Shown here piece by piece: positions 28,879 to 37,435 of a DNA stretch of 64,000 nt; within the stretch, counting starts at the first letter, position 1; the number at the start of each line of letters is the position of its first letter. A program made the translations under genes and the position numbers. The notes under the pieces are model-generated. The model worked only from the letters and a program-made list of their open reading frames with translations. It did not search any database and was not told the origin of the DNA. The DNA comes from Alicyclobacillus acidiphilus NBRC 100859. Lineage in GTDB: Bacteria; Bacillota; Bacilli; Alicyclobacillales; Alicyclobacillaceae. The stretch covers positions 1 through 64,000 of the forward strand of contig NZ_BCQI01000001.1 of NCBI RefSeq assembly GCF_001544355.1, given 5' to 3'.

Positions 28879-30270
28879 TTAAGTCGTCACATTGTAACCT
28901 TGCGAGCGAGCGTAGTTGACCACCTGCTGCTGAACGTTGGCAAGCGCTTGTTGGACAGATTCCTTGCCTGTGAAAGCCTTCTCGATCTCGGTCTGCAATT
29001 CGTTGAACACGTAACTCGTCCATGGCGACCACTGAAACTTGGTGTTTACACGCGAAGACTCTTTCTCGAAGATGTCGACGTTCGCGGGCTGGTTGTCGAG
29101 AGCCGGGTTGGGCGCCTTGAACGCTGGAATGTTGAACCCTGCGATCGCGGCCGGGAACAGACCGCCGCCGCCATCTTTGGCTGGCGCCACATCATGCGTC
29201 AACTCCACAGGAGCCGCATTGATGAATGCAGCAAAAATCGCTGCAGCCTCAGGATACTTGGAGACCTTTGTCACGGCTTGAACCGATCCGCCCCAGTCCC
29301 CATCCATGGTATTTCCAGGCGACCATTGTGGGATGATGGCAGCCCTCCACTTGTGCTTGGTCAGATTGTGATCGTACGGAACAAGCGTTTCGCTGTCGTA
29401 CCATGCTGAGCCGACAGCTGTCGCGTACAATCCGCTGTTGATGTTCTTTTGCCACTCTGGCGATCCCGCCGCGATATTCTGAACGGCGCCAGCCTTTACG
29501 AGATTTTGCCACATGGTGAACACTTTCACGGCTTGTGGCGTGTCAATATCGACCTTCCAATTGTTTCCCGAACCCTGGAACGGCGTCACCCCGGCTTGCC
29601 ACAAGAGCCCGGTCATCCACTGGCCATCGTTGTTAGAGAAGTATGCAAAGTATTGCTTTGGATCTTTCTTGTGGAAATTCAGCGCTTCTTGCTCAAACTG
29701 CGACCAGGTGGTAGGAACGGAGAGGTGATACTTGGAGAATACAGAGCTTTGATAGAATAAGCCCATAGGACCTGTGTCTTCGGGAATACCGTAGACTTTG
29801 CTGCCAACAGATACCTGGTTCCATGTCCAGGGCGTGAACTTACTCTTGAGGTTTCCGACGTACTGCGAAATGTCCGCGAGTGCACCCATATTGATGTACT
29901 GCGGCATCATGTCAAATTCCAACATGACGACGTCAGGAACGCCTGCGCCTGCCTGCACGACGGTGCTGAACTTTTGATATTCGGTCGATCCCGCACCTGC
30001 ATCGACCAACTTGACCTTAATATTCGGATAATACTTCTCGAAGATACTTACCTCTGTCTGGGCATTAGGAACCCAGCTCCACCATGTAATGTTCGCTTTT
30101 TGCGTGTACTTTGGCAGCGGCAACCCACCGACAGTTAGGACTTCCTTCGGTGCCGTGATGCTTGCACTCGATGAGGCATTCGCCGAACCGACGGTACAGC
30201 CGACGAGCGCAACCGACATAGCCCCGGCAAGAGAACATGCGACGCCGAACTTTGCTTTACGACTCTTCAC
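28879..30270 (-). CDS. Sugar-binding lipoprotein of the arabinoside transporter (AraN-like, family 1)
   Basis: 463 residues. Lipoprotein signal with lipobox LVGC at about residues 22-25, then an extracellular solute-binding protein fold of the UgpB/MalE class (ANITWWSWVPNAQTEV, VVMLEFDMMPQYINMGAL, YGIPEDTGPMGLFYQ, WGGSVQAVTK). It captures oligosaccharides outside the membrane. GTG at 30270 follows GGGGGGA. First structural gene of the operon, behind a strong promoter and a short AT-rich regulatory region. Ligand inferred from the GH51 gene. Confidence 0.9.
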   Translation of the reverse strand: MKSRKAKFGVACSLAGAMSVALVGCTVGSANASSSASITAPKEVLTVGGLPLPKYTQKANITWWSWVPNAQTEVSIFEKYYPNIKVKLVDAGAGSTEYQKFSTVVQAGAGVPDVVMLEFDMMPQYINMGALADISQYVGNLKSKFTPWTWNQVSVGSKVYGIPEDTGPMGLFYQSSVFSKYHLSVPTTWSQFEQEALNFHKKDPKQYFAYFSNNDGQWMTGLLWQAGVTPFQGSGNNWKVDIDTPQAVKVFTMWQNLVKAGAVQNIAAGSPEWQKNINSGLYATAVGSAWYDSETLVPYDHNLTKHKWRAAIIPQWSPGNTMDGDWGGSVQAVTKVSKYPEAAAIFAAFINAAPVELTHDVAPAKDGGGGLFPAAIAGFNIPAFKAPNPALDNQPANVDIFEKESSRVNTKFQWSPWTSYVFNELQTEIEKAFTGKESVQQALANVQQQVVNYARSQGYNVTT

Positions 30271-30371
30271 ATTGATCCCCCCATCAAAATTGTACGTACC
30301 AATTTGGATAGCGCAAGCAACGCGACGAAAACGCTCATCTTGTAGTTATGAATGCGCTTTCCTTGATGTTT

Positions 30372-30400
30372 AGAATATCCTCCTCACGCAACCTCGTCAA
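30372..30400 (-). promoter_or_regulatory. Promoter of the arabinoside operon
   Basis: Minus strand: -35 TTGACG (30395-30400), 17-bp spacer, -10 TATTCT (30372-30377), about 100 bp before the binding-protein start. The AT-rich stretch directly upstream (30400-30450) with AATTATAAATT may hold regulator sites. Confidence 0.65.
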
Positions 30401-30458
30401 CGATAAATTTATAATTAACAAAATTGATTTCTGGTATATTAAAACAAACAACAATACC

Positions 30459-30473
30459 AATTCATAATGAATT
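30459..30473. promoter_or_regulatory. Candidate operator, 15-bp perfect palindrome
   Basis: AATTCATAATGAATT is perfectly symmetric around the central A and lies between the regulator stop and the operon promoter, 60 bp upstream of its -35. A binding site for the ArsR-type regulator encoded next to it is a guess. Confidence 0.4.
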
Positions 30474-30482
30474 CGTCGTAAA

Positions 30483-31406
30483 TTAATGACCAAAGCTCGA
30501 TTTGTATAGAATTCGTACCATAATGTCTTGTTGATAATGACCAAAGTGCTTTCCGTAAATCGTAAGACCACCTTGCCGAACAGCCTTGTCCGGAACCGCC
30601 AAACGCAGTGGGATCATGTGTTTATCAAACGGCTGCAAATCGTCAATTGTCACGTCGGAGATTCGGCAACCATCAATAAACGTGCCGCTTGGGTTGATCC
30701 GGATAAGTTTTAGCATGCCATATTGATTCAGATGAGGAGGCCACCAGTCCGGGTTCTGCTTCCCCCGTTCGTCGCCAAAATCCCCTGGACTCGTCCAGTA
30801 CCCAACCTCCACACCGTTGATGTAGAAATAGATATCAGAAGGATAGTTGTCGTTGTAGGAAGGAGCCTCTGACGCCAATTCCGCGATAATTTGGATCTCC
30901 TCAATACGACGATCAGCTTTCAAATAGTTGGGTATCCAGTACTCCAGATAGCCTCGCGTAAGCCACACAATTTCGGCATTCACGTGCTCGGGATCGGCAA
31001 AATAACGAGGATCATCAAAATCTCCAATGATGCTGTCCTTGGTCGCAAGACCACACGTAGGCTGAACATCGAAAGCGACGTAATGGCCAACTTTAATTTC
31101 AATCTCATAGAGGTTGTCCGCTTGTTCTTCCGAATCAATCTCAACGACAATTTTCTTTTCATTGAGGTAACAGAACTTCTGCAGACCGTGCCTGGCCCCA
31201 GTCGTTTCCGTGACAATCAGACCGCTGTCCTCGAGCTTGCGGACATGCTGCGTAATGGCTCCGTTTGTAAGATTCAATTTTTTCGCAATATCATCAAGAT
31301 TCAGGCGCTCATGTCGCTGCAGCAACATCAGGATTTCGACGCGCACTTCCGAACTGAGGGCCTTGAACAATTCAACACTTGAGCGTAAATCCTTAATATG
31401 AATCAC
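30483..31406 (-). CDS. ArsR-type HTH regulator with large C-terminal ligand domain
   Basis: 307 residues. Residues about 8-75 are an ArsR winged helix (ELFKALSSEVRVEILMLLQR, NLTNGAITQHVRKLEDSGLI). The remaining 230 residues are beta-rich with many Trp, Tyr and Asp (YFYINGVEVGYWTSPGDFGD, NPDWWPPHLNQYGMLKL), suggesting a carbohydrate-binding effector domain. The placement before a GH51 and sugar-transporter operon supports control by arabinosides. GTG at 31406 (GGAG 8 nt upstream) is preferred over GTG 31415. AT-rich DNA upstream contains ACAATTATAAAACAATT, similar to the AATTATAAATT tract before the structural genes, so it may bind both. Confidence 0.8.
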   Translation of the reverse strand: MIHIKDLRSSVELFKALSSEVRVEILMLLQRHERLNLDDIAKKLNLTNGAITQHVRKLEDSGLIVTETTGARHGLQKFCYLNEKKIVVEIDSEEQADNLYEIEIKVGHYVAFDVQPTCGLATKDSIIGDFDDPRYFADPEHVNAEIVWLTRGYLEYWIPNYLKADRRIEEIQIIAELASEAPSYNDNYPSDIYFYINGVEVGYWTSPGDFGDERGKQNPDWWPPHLNQYGMLKLIRINPSGTFIDGCRISDVTIDDLQPFDKHMIPLRLAVPDKAVRQGGLTIYGKHFGHYQQDIMVRILYKSSFGH

Positions 31407-31674
31407 CAGAGTCACTCCATCCCCAGATTATTTTAAACAATTATAAAACAATTCGCACATCCTTTGCCAGCAAGCACAGGTGAGGCTTCCGCATTGACCC
31501 GTTGACCGACACGGCAGTTATCTGTCCCGATGATCTCAGATACAAAAAACGATGAGTGTTCTGCACAATGGTAGAGCCTTGCAACAAACCGTGGTGAAGA
31601 GCGACTTGTGGGGCAAAAGTTCCCTTAGGGAGGCCGATCGCGACGGTGTGCGGCGTGTTGTCGGAAGCCGAATG

Positions 31675-31873
31675 GGCAAATAGGCGGCTCTGAGACGCCT
31701 ATGTCGTTGAACTCGCCGGATCGAAGGCAAATAGGCGTTTCTCAGACGCTTATTTGCTTCCGCGTCCCCCAAAATGCGGCGGTTTCAGTCACTTAAGCGC
31801 CCATGAACGGCTTATTCGGCGCCGATTACGCGATTCGACACACTTAAGCGGCCTGGGACGGCTTATTTGCCTC
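31675..31873 (+). repeat. Intergenic palindromic repeat element, copy 2
   Basis: Same architecture as the copy at 11.1 kb: GCAAATAGGCGGC...GACGCCTAT (about 31676-31703), GGCAAATAGGCGT...AGACGCTTATTTGC (31727-31757), then CACTTAAGCGCCC...CGGCTTATTCGGCGC and GATTCGACACACTTAAGCGG...CGGCTTATTTGCC (about 31790-31871). The last 90 bp match copy 1 closely, including the spacer GATTCGACACACTT. Four tandem CTTCGC units follow at about 31873-31896, as a different short tandem repeat follows copy 1. Lies between the ArsR-type regulator and the S13 peptidase gene. Confidence 0.75.
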
Positions 31874-31896
31874 CTTCGCCTTCGCCTTCGCCTTCA

Positions 31897-32105
31897 TCTC
31901 CCCCGCTGCCCCTCGCCCGCGCGCCCGGTTTGCAAAACACAAAATCACGTATCACAGACCACCCACCGAAAAAATTTTTCAATCACACGTCATCATTCGA
32001 CATTTTTCTCGATTGCCCAGATTTACAATCTCCATGAAATCGACAATCTCTTCTTGCAAATCTATCTTGCAAACCTATTCGAAATTCAAAGGGAGATGAT
32101 GGATC
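31897..32105 (+). other. Upstream region of the S13 peptidase gene
   Basis: C-rich at first, then AT-rich. A TACAAT at about 32024 could be a -10 for the downstream gene but has no convincing -35. Two near-copies of CTTGCAAA occur around 32053-32073. The adjoining 31407-31674, 5' of the ArsR-type regulator, shows only the AT-rich promoter stretch near 31430-31455 and otherwise nothing I recognise. Confidence 0.3.
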
Positions 32106-34967
32106 ATGGGGAGACGACATCGACGAACTGCCGCCGCCAAGCTTCCTAACGCGTTACGCGCCGCCGCAGCTGCAACGGTGGTACTCACCGCCGCAGGCAC
32201 CGTCAACGCGTATGCGGTGCCGGGCTCGGCAAATGCTGCGACCGCGTCAGGCGCGTCCGCAACTGCCGTGAATACCCCACTGCAGCAGATTTGGAGCAAC
32301 ATCGTGGACACCAGCCCCTCCTTGGCCAACGCCACAGTATCCGCGTATGCGTACGATGTCACCACAGGGAAGACGCTGGCGTCCATCCATGGGGACATGC
32401 GGCAGACCCCTGCGTCGGTGACCAAGTTGGTGACATCGGCGGCTGGGTTGGCGGCACTTGGCCCGAATGACGAGTACACGACCAAGGTCGATGTACTTGC
32501 AAAGAGTTCTTCGTCCACGCCTGGCCCCATTTACCTTGTCGGCGGCGGCGATCCGTGGCTTGAAGCCAATGGCGCGTCCGATTTGGAAACGTTGGCGCAA
32601 CAGGTTGCAGCGCAAGTGAAATCTGCCACCCAAGTGGTCGGAGTGAGTTCGCTCTTCACTTCGCCGACCTACGAAACTGGCTGGCCCTTGGGCGACCTGC
32701 CGCAGAACTACGCTGCGGGTGTGAGCGCCTTGATGGCCGAGCGATCGGAAATTCAGGTGAAAGTGACCGGCACGTCGTCTGGAAGCAAACCGACGGTGGA
32801 TCTCTATTTCAACGGCACGGCGGTCGCACCTGAGTACTTTCACGTGGTCAACGACGCAACCACCAACAGCGGACAAGCCTCCACGATCTCGATCACGCGG
32901 CAATTGGGCACGAACAATATCGTTGTCACGGGCGCGATCGCGCCGGGTCACTACACCTCCAACAACTTCCTCTCCGTCGGGAATCCCGCCCTGTTCGCCG
33001 CCACACTGTTCCAGGATGCCTTGAAGAAGGATGGCGTCGCGTTCACGTCCGATCCGACGACCGGCACCTTGCCAAGCAACACGCAAACCATCGCCACGCA
33101 TCAATCGGACACGTTGGCGAACCTGCTCATCACCCAAAACCAGTTCTCCATCAATCAAATGGCGGACAACCTGTACCGGATGCTCGGCGCAAACGCGTCT
33201 GGCGTCGGATCGCCGCAGACGGCCGCAAGCGCATTGTCGGCATTCCTGCACAAGGCGGGGGTCTCGCAGAGCGGGCTGCAGATTGTGGATGGATCAGGGC
33301 TCTCGCCACTCGACGAGATCAGTTCCAGGCAGATGGTGAACCTGCTTTCGTATGCGTCGACACAGCCATGGTTCGACGCGTTCAGAAATTCACTGATGCA
33401 TGTCAACGATCCAAACAATTCCGGTATCCTGGCGGGGCACAACTTCAATCTTCCATCCGGCACCAACGTGTGGGTGAAGACGGGAAACCTTTCCAACCAA
33501 TGGAACTACGTCGGTTATGCGCAGGCGGAAAACGGCGATCTGATTGCGTTCGCCATATTGGACGACGGTGCGCCGACGTCGTTGAATGACGGCGCGGGCT
33601 CTCCATTGGATCAGATGATCGACGACGCGGCGAGCTGGCCGAACGTCCCAACAGCTTCTGCTGACCCGGCAGCCGCGAATTCGGCAACAAACGCGAGCCA
33701 AAGCACGCCGGTTGAGGGCGCAACGCCAACCGTGCCAAGCGCCTTGCCGGCCGAATTGACATCTGACCTGCAGCAGTTGCAAACAGCGGCGAATTCTGGA
33801 GACGTCCTCGGCGTTTCCGTGGTCAACGCGGCGACTGGGCAGTCCGTGTATGCGTTGAATGGAAACAAGCTGATGCGCGCTGGCCTTCTGCCTCGCCTCG
33901 CTGTCGGTGCCGCGGCATTGCAGAGCGGCGCACAGTTTCAAGGTGTCGCCGTGGAAGCCGACGGCACTGTGAGCAACGGCACGTTGAACGGCTCGCTGGT
34001 GATTGACGGACATGGTTCGCCATCCCTGACAGCCGCCGACCTCGCGCAACTCGCAGCGGCCGTAAAACAGGCTGGCATCACGGCGGTCAGCGGATCGCTC
34101 GAATACGTGGATACCACCGCTGGAGCGTACTGGCCCGATGACGCACCCTGGAATGATCAGGGGCAAGTTTGGGCTCCGCCGTCCTCTACACTGTCTTTCA
34201 ACCATGACATGGTCACACTCACCGTACAGAGCAAAGGGCCTGGCCAAACACCGAGTGTCACTGTCACGCCGGCCGACGCGCCGATTCAAGTGGTGAACGA
34301 CCTCACGACGGGTACGCCTGGAGCGAGCGGCGCGGCGACAGCTGGAACGTCGAACGCAGGCATCCAGGCGACGCTGAAAAATGGGACCAACACGTACGTC
34401 TTGACTGGCGCAGTTCGACCAGGCGCACCCGCGACCATCCAGGTGGCCCCGCCAAACGCCGCAGCCGTGGCGGCAACGGCATACAATGACGCATTGAAGC
34501 AGGCTGGGGTGACGGTGAGCGGCGGGATCCAGTCCGTGACGCACGATCCGGGTTCGAACGTCGTCGCGACGATTGCGGCGCCGTCCGCAGCGAGCTTGAT
34601 GCCTTCGCTGCTGAGCCAACCGTCAAGCGAAACCGCCACAGAGCTGTACAACCTCCTCGGTTCGAGCGGTTACGGAAAGGTTGCGGCGATGCTCGGATCC
34701 ACGGATCAGATTGTGGATCCGACGGCGCTTGGCCTCGAAAATTACGTCACGCCGGCAAGCGTAACGGCCATGCTATCGAACGTGTACAACAACTCCGCCG
34801 ACGCGCCGCTCAAGCAGGCTTTAAACAAACTGTGGAAATTCCAGAGTCCGCAGGTTGAAGGCATTGCAGGTTACATCAATGGCTCCGACGGGACCGTATA
34901 CGCAGTGACGGTGATTCAAGCCGAGTTGCCGTGGAACGGCAGCTTTGCTCCAACGATCCCGTCGTAA
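32106..34967 (+). CDS. dacB: D-alanyl-D-alanine carboxypeptidase/endopeptidase (S13), tandem domains, second one degenerate
   Basis: 953 residues, about twice the usual PBP4/DacB length. An Arg-rich signal peptide ends near residue 36 (VNAYA). Domain 1 (about 55-510) has all three serine-acylase motifs: SVTK (Ser104, Lys107), SIN (348-350) and KTG (458-460), with DGSGLSPLDEIS. It should trim peptidoglycan outside the cell. A Pro/Ala/Thr-rich linker (about 520-550) leads to domain 2 (about 555-945), which repeats the fold (VSVVNAATGQSVYALNGNK, GSLVIDGHGSPSLT, VWAPPSSTLSFNHD) but has RAGLLPRL in place of SxxK, QPSSETATEL in place of SxN, and no KTG. Domain 2 is probably a binding or structural pseudo-enzyme. 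Monocistronic with its own terminator. Confidence 0.9.
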   Translation: MGRRHRRTAAAKLPNALRAAAAATVVLTAAGTVNAYAVPGSANAATASGASATAVNTPLQQIWSNIVDTSPSLANATVSAYAYDVTTGKTLASIHGDMRQTPASVTKLVTSAAGLAALGPNDEYTTKVDVLAKSSSSTPGPIYLVGGGDPWLEANGASDLETLAQQVAAQVKSATQVVGVSSLFTSPTYETGWPLGDLPQNYAAGVSALMAERSEIQVKVTGTSSGSKPTVDLYFNGTAVAPEYFHVVNDATTNSGQASTISITRQLGTNNIVVTGAIAPGHYTSNNFLSVGNPALFAATLFQDALKKDGVAFTSDPTTGTLPSNTQTIATHQSDTLANLLITQNQFSINQMADNLYRMLGANASGVGSPQTAASALSAFLHKAGVSQSGLQIVDGSGLSPLDEISSRQMVNLLSYASTQPWFDAFRNSLMHVNDPNNSGILAGHNFNLPSGTNVWVKTGNLSNQWNYVGYAQAENGDLIAFAILDDGAPTSLNDGAGSPLDQMIDDAASWPNVPTASADPAAANSATNASQSTPVEGATPTVPSALPAELTSDLQQLQTAANSGDVLGVSVVNAATGQSVYALNGNKLMRAGLLPRLAVGAAALQSGAQFQGVAVEADGTVSNGTLNGSLVIDGHGSPSLTAADLAQLAAAVKQAGITAVSGSLEYVDTTAGAYWPDDAPWNDQGQVWAPPSSTLSFNHDMVTLTVQSKGPGQTPSVTVTPADAPIQVVNDLTTGTPGASGAATAGTSNAGIQATLKNGTNTYVLTGAVRPGAPATIQVAPPNAAAVAATAYNDALKQAGVTVSGGIQSVTHDPGSNVVATIAAPSAASLMPSLLSQPSSETATELYNLLGSSGYGKVAAMLGSTDQIVDPTALGLENYVTPASVTAMLSNVYNNSADAPLKQALNKLWKFQSPQVEGIAGYINGSDGTVYAVTVIQAELPWNGSFAPTIPS

Positions 34968-34999
34968 ATGGACAGTCTCGAACAAATCCGATGGTCTAG

Positions 35000-35035
35000 G
35001 AGCCCCCATGCTATCGTTCGTGGGGGCTCTTTCCC
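35000..35035 (+). terminator. Terminator of the S13 peptidase gene
   Basis: GAGCCCCCA (35000-35008) pairs with TGGGGGCTC (35021-35029), followed by TTTCCCC. About 32 bp after the stop codon. Confidence 0.7.
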
Positions 35036-35149
35036 CACCAAGGCACGGACCGCCCAATTCGAACACATTATGAACAATAGTTTCATACAATCGAATTGCC
35101 GACTGAAATATATTATTATATTGCTTGTTCGGCAGAGGGGGAAGTCCGC

Positions 35150-36361
35150 ATGCGGATCGTCGTTCAAAAATTCAGTGGAAACGCGGTAGCGGTACCCAGT
35201 ACTTGCACATCCGCGATTGAACATATCGAGGCGGCGGCAGCCCAGCAATGCGGGGTGGTGGTCGTGGTCTCAGCCCTGACCGGACGCGCCGCGCTAAGCG
35301 TGACCGAAAGCGGGGCAAGCGCGCTCGAACACGCCGCCGGAATCTCCTCCCGCGAGTTGGATCTCGTCCGGGCCTCGCGCGACACCGTCAGCGCCGTGAC
35401 GCTCGCCTCTTCGCTGCGAAGCCGGAAGCACGACGTGATCGTCCTGAGCGGTCAGCAAGCCGGCATCATTACGGACAACCAACACAGTGACGCTCGTATT
35501 TTGGAAATCGATCCGACGCGGATTCTGGAATCTCTGGCGAAAGGACAGATCGTCGTCGTCATGGGCTGCCAAGGCGTCACCAAGAGCGGCGAGCTCACTC
35601 GGCTGGGGTTTGGTACGAGCGATACGACCGCGGCGCTCATCGGCACGGCCCTGGGCGCGGATTGCGTCGAGATCTTCACGGACGTCGAGGGCATTATGAC
35701 GGCCGATCCTCGCATCGTCCTGAACGCCCGCTGCCGGACAAGAGCGACATATGCGGAGATCTACAACCTTGCCTATCACGGCGCGAACGTCATTCATCCA
35801 CTTTCTGTCAAAATCGCGATGCAGCGAAGTATTCCGATTCGCGTGCGGAGAGTGGAGTCACCGACCGCCGGCACGCTCATCTGCTGCACCGCAGGCGACA
35901 TGGAACGGGTAACTTGGGATTCGCAGTGCATCACCGGCATCACACAGGTGTCGAACATCGCGCAAATTTCGCTGGAAAGGCCGCCCGCCGACAACGTAAA
36001 CGTCCTTTCCCTTCTTCAGCGTCGCGGCGTCGATGTCGACTACATCTCGATGGAACGCGACTGCCTGACCTTCACGATCCAAAACAGCTCCAAGGATGTC
36101 GCGATCGCGGTGCTCGCTGAACACGGATTCGCGCCAACCACCATCTCCGATTGCGCGCGGGTGTCGATGGTAGGAACCGGCATCACCAACGACCCAGGCA
36201 CCATTGCCAGAGTGGTCAGCACACTCGCCAGTCACGGCATCCGCATCCTGCTTTCCGGGAACGCGTACAACGCGATTTGGTGTCTCGTCGAACAGCGCGA
36301 CATGGAACGCGCCGTCCGCGCGCTGCATCAGGAGTTTGAGACTGAACTATGCTCACTCTGA
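35150..36361 (+). CDS. Aspartokinase-like protein (DapG type) with altered active-site motifs
   Basis: 403 residues from ATG 35150 (GAGGGGGAAG upstream). The overall sequence follows Bacillus aspartokinase I: VQKF start, IFTDVEGIMTADPRIV, YAEIYNLAYHGANVIHP, IPIRVR, then two ACT domains (about 260-400; VSMVGTGITNDPGTIARVVS). Several residues normally invariant in aspartate kinases differ: KFGGTS is KFSGNA, the substrate-binding CGET segment is SRDT, and GRGGSD is GFGTSD, losing the Arg. The first Lys and the last Asp are kept. Catalysis is therefore doubtful; a regulatory, ACT-based role or an altered substrate is possible. No lysine riboswitch fits in the 115-bp leader. Monocistronic. Confidence 0.8.
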   Translation: MRIVVQKFSGNAVAVPSTCTSAIEHIEAAAAQQCGVVVVVSALTGRAALSVTESGASALEHAAGISSRELDLVRASRDTVSAVTLASSLRSRKHDVIVLSGQQAGIITDNQHSDARILEIDPTRILESLAKGQIVVVMGCQGVTKSGELTRLGFGTSDTTAALIGTALGADCVEIFTDVEGIMTADPRIVLNARCRTRATYAEIYNLAYHGANVIHPLSVKIAMQRSIPIRVRRVESPTAGTLICCTAGDMERVTWDSQCITGITQVSNIAQISLERPPADNVNVLSLLQRRGVDVDYISMERDCLTFTIQNSSKDVAIAVLAEHGFAPTTISDCARVSMVGTGITNDPGTIARVVSTLASHGIRILLSGNAYNAIWCLVEQRDMERAVRALHQEFETELCSL

Positions 36362-36438
36362 GCGGCGCGGTTCGAGCGTCGATCCGCTTTCGACACGCCG
36401 CCGAGAGCGCGCACGACAGAGCCTCCGGCAGCTAGACC

Positions 36439-37350
36439 CTAGCCTAGTCGCTGCATGCCGATGCTCGATTTCGGATCCAACGCGTCGCGAAGACCGTCGC
36501 CGATGAAGTTGATGGCGACGACGGCGATCGTGATCGAGAAGCCCGGTATCAGAATCATCCAGGGATTCGACGCAATGTAGTTCTGCGCGTCATCCAACAT
36601 ATTCCCCCACGATGGAATCGAAGGAGACAGGCCAAAACCCAGGTAGTCGAGCGACGCCTCGGCCAGCATGCTGCCGCCCATGCTGAAGGCGGTCGACACC
36701 CAAACCGGCGCCATGGCGTTGGGCAGGACGTGCCGCAACAAAATGCCCATGGTCCGACCGCCGCCGATTCGCGCAGCGACGACGTACTCCTGTTCCTTGA
36801 TGCTGAGCACCTGGGAACGGACGATGCGCGCGAGTCCTCCCCACCCGAACAGGCCAAGGTAGAGGACCATCACACCGACCGACGCTTGGCCGCCGAGCAA
36901 GTTCAACACCACCAGCAGCAGAAAGATGGCCGGGAACGACAGCAGGAGATCGACAAACCGCATCATGAGCCGATCCCACACACCCCCCAGGAACCCGGAG
37001 ACAGCTCCGAACACGGTCCCAATCGAGGTGGAGATGATCATGGATCCGAAACCAACCAAAAAGGAAATTCGGCCGCCGTACAGCAACCTCGCCAGGACGT
37101 CCCGGCCGAGATCGTCCGTTCCCAAGGGATGGCGCGGACTCGGCGGCGACATGACGTTGAACAGATCTTGCGCGGCGGGATTCTGATGATCCAAAAACGG
37201 AGCAAACAACGAAGCCAACACCATGATGGTCAACACAATCGTCCCAATCAACGCCATGCGATGTTGAAACAGGCGCCTGAAAAACTGGTACCGATGTCGG
37301 CTCGATAATTGAATGACTGGCACTGCGGCCTCTTCTGCCACTTGCGACAT
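36439..37350 (-). CDS. Peptide ABC transporter permease, OppC/DppC type (second system)
   Basis: 303 residues, six membrane helices. Textbook OppC marks: RHPLGTDDLGRDVLARLLYGGR after the first loop and EAA loop EYVVAARIGGGRTMGILLRH. ATG at 37350 follows AAGGGAG. Last gene of oppA-oppB-oppC on the minus strand; convergent with the aspartokinase-like gene. No ATPase follows. Confidence 0.9.
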   Translation of the reverse strand: MSQVAEEAAVPVIQLSSRHRYQFFRRLFQHRMALIGTIVLTIMVLASLFAPFLDHQNPAAQDLFNVMSPPSPRHPLGTDDLGRDVLARLLYGGRISFLVGFGSMIISTSIGTVFGAVSGFLGGVWDRLMMRFVDLLLSFPAIFLLLVVLNLLGGQASVGVMVLYLGLFGWGGLARIVRSQVLSIKEQEYVVAARIGGGRTMGILLRHVLPNAMAPVWVSTAFSMGGSMLAEASLDYLGFGLSPSIPSWGNMLDDAQNYIASNPWMILIPGFSITIAVVAINFIGDGLRDALDPKSSIGMQRLG

Positions 37351-37435
37351 ACAATCGCTCCCTTCCGCTCAGGTGACATACCGCTGACATACCGCGTTGG
37401 AATTGGCCAACTTTGTCGCCGTCCAGAAAATCGCT

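Noticed and set aside
31536-31772. Short frames inside the palindromic repeat elements
   Set aside because: Created by the repeats, Arg-rich, no ribosome sites, not shared between copies.
33390-34619. 409-codon open frame opposite the S13 peptidase gene
   Set aside because: Arg/Cys-rich antisense shadow; the plus-strand gene has signal peptide and motifs.
35036-35149. Lysine riboswitch before the aspartokinase-like gene
   Set aside because: Only 115 bp, with no matching core or second terminator.
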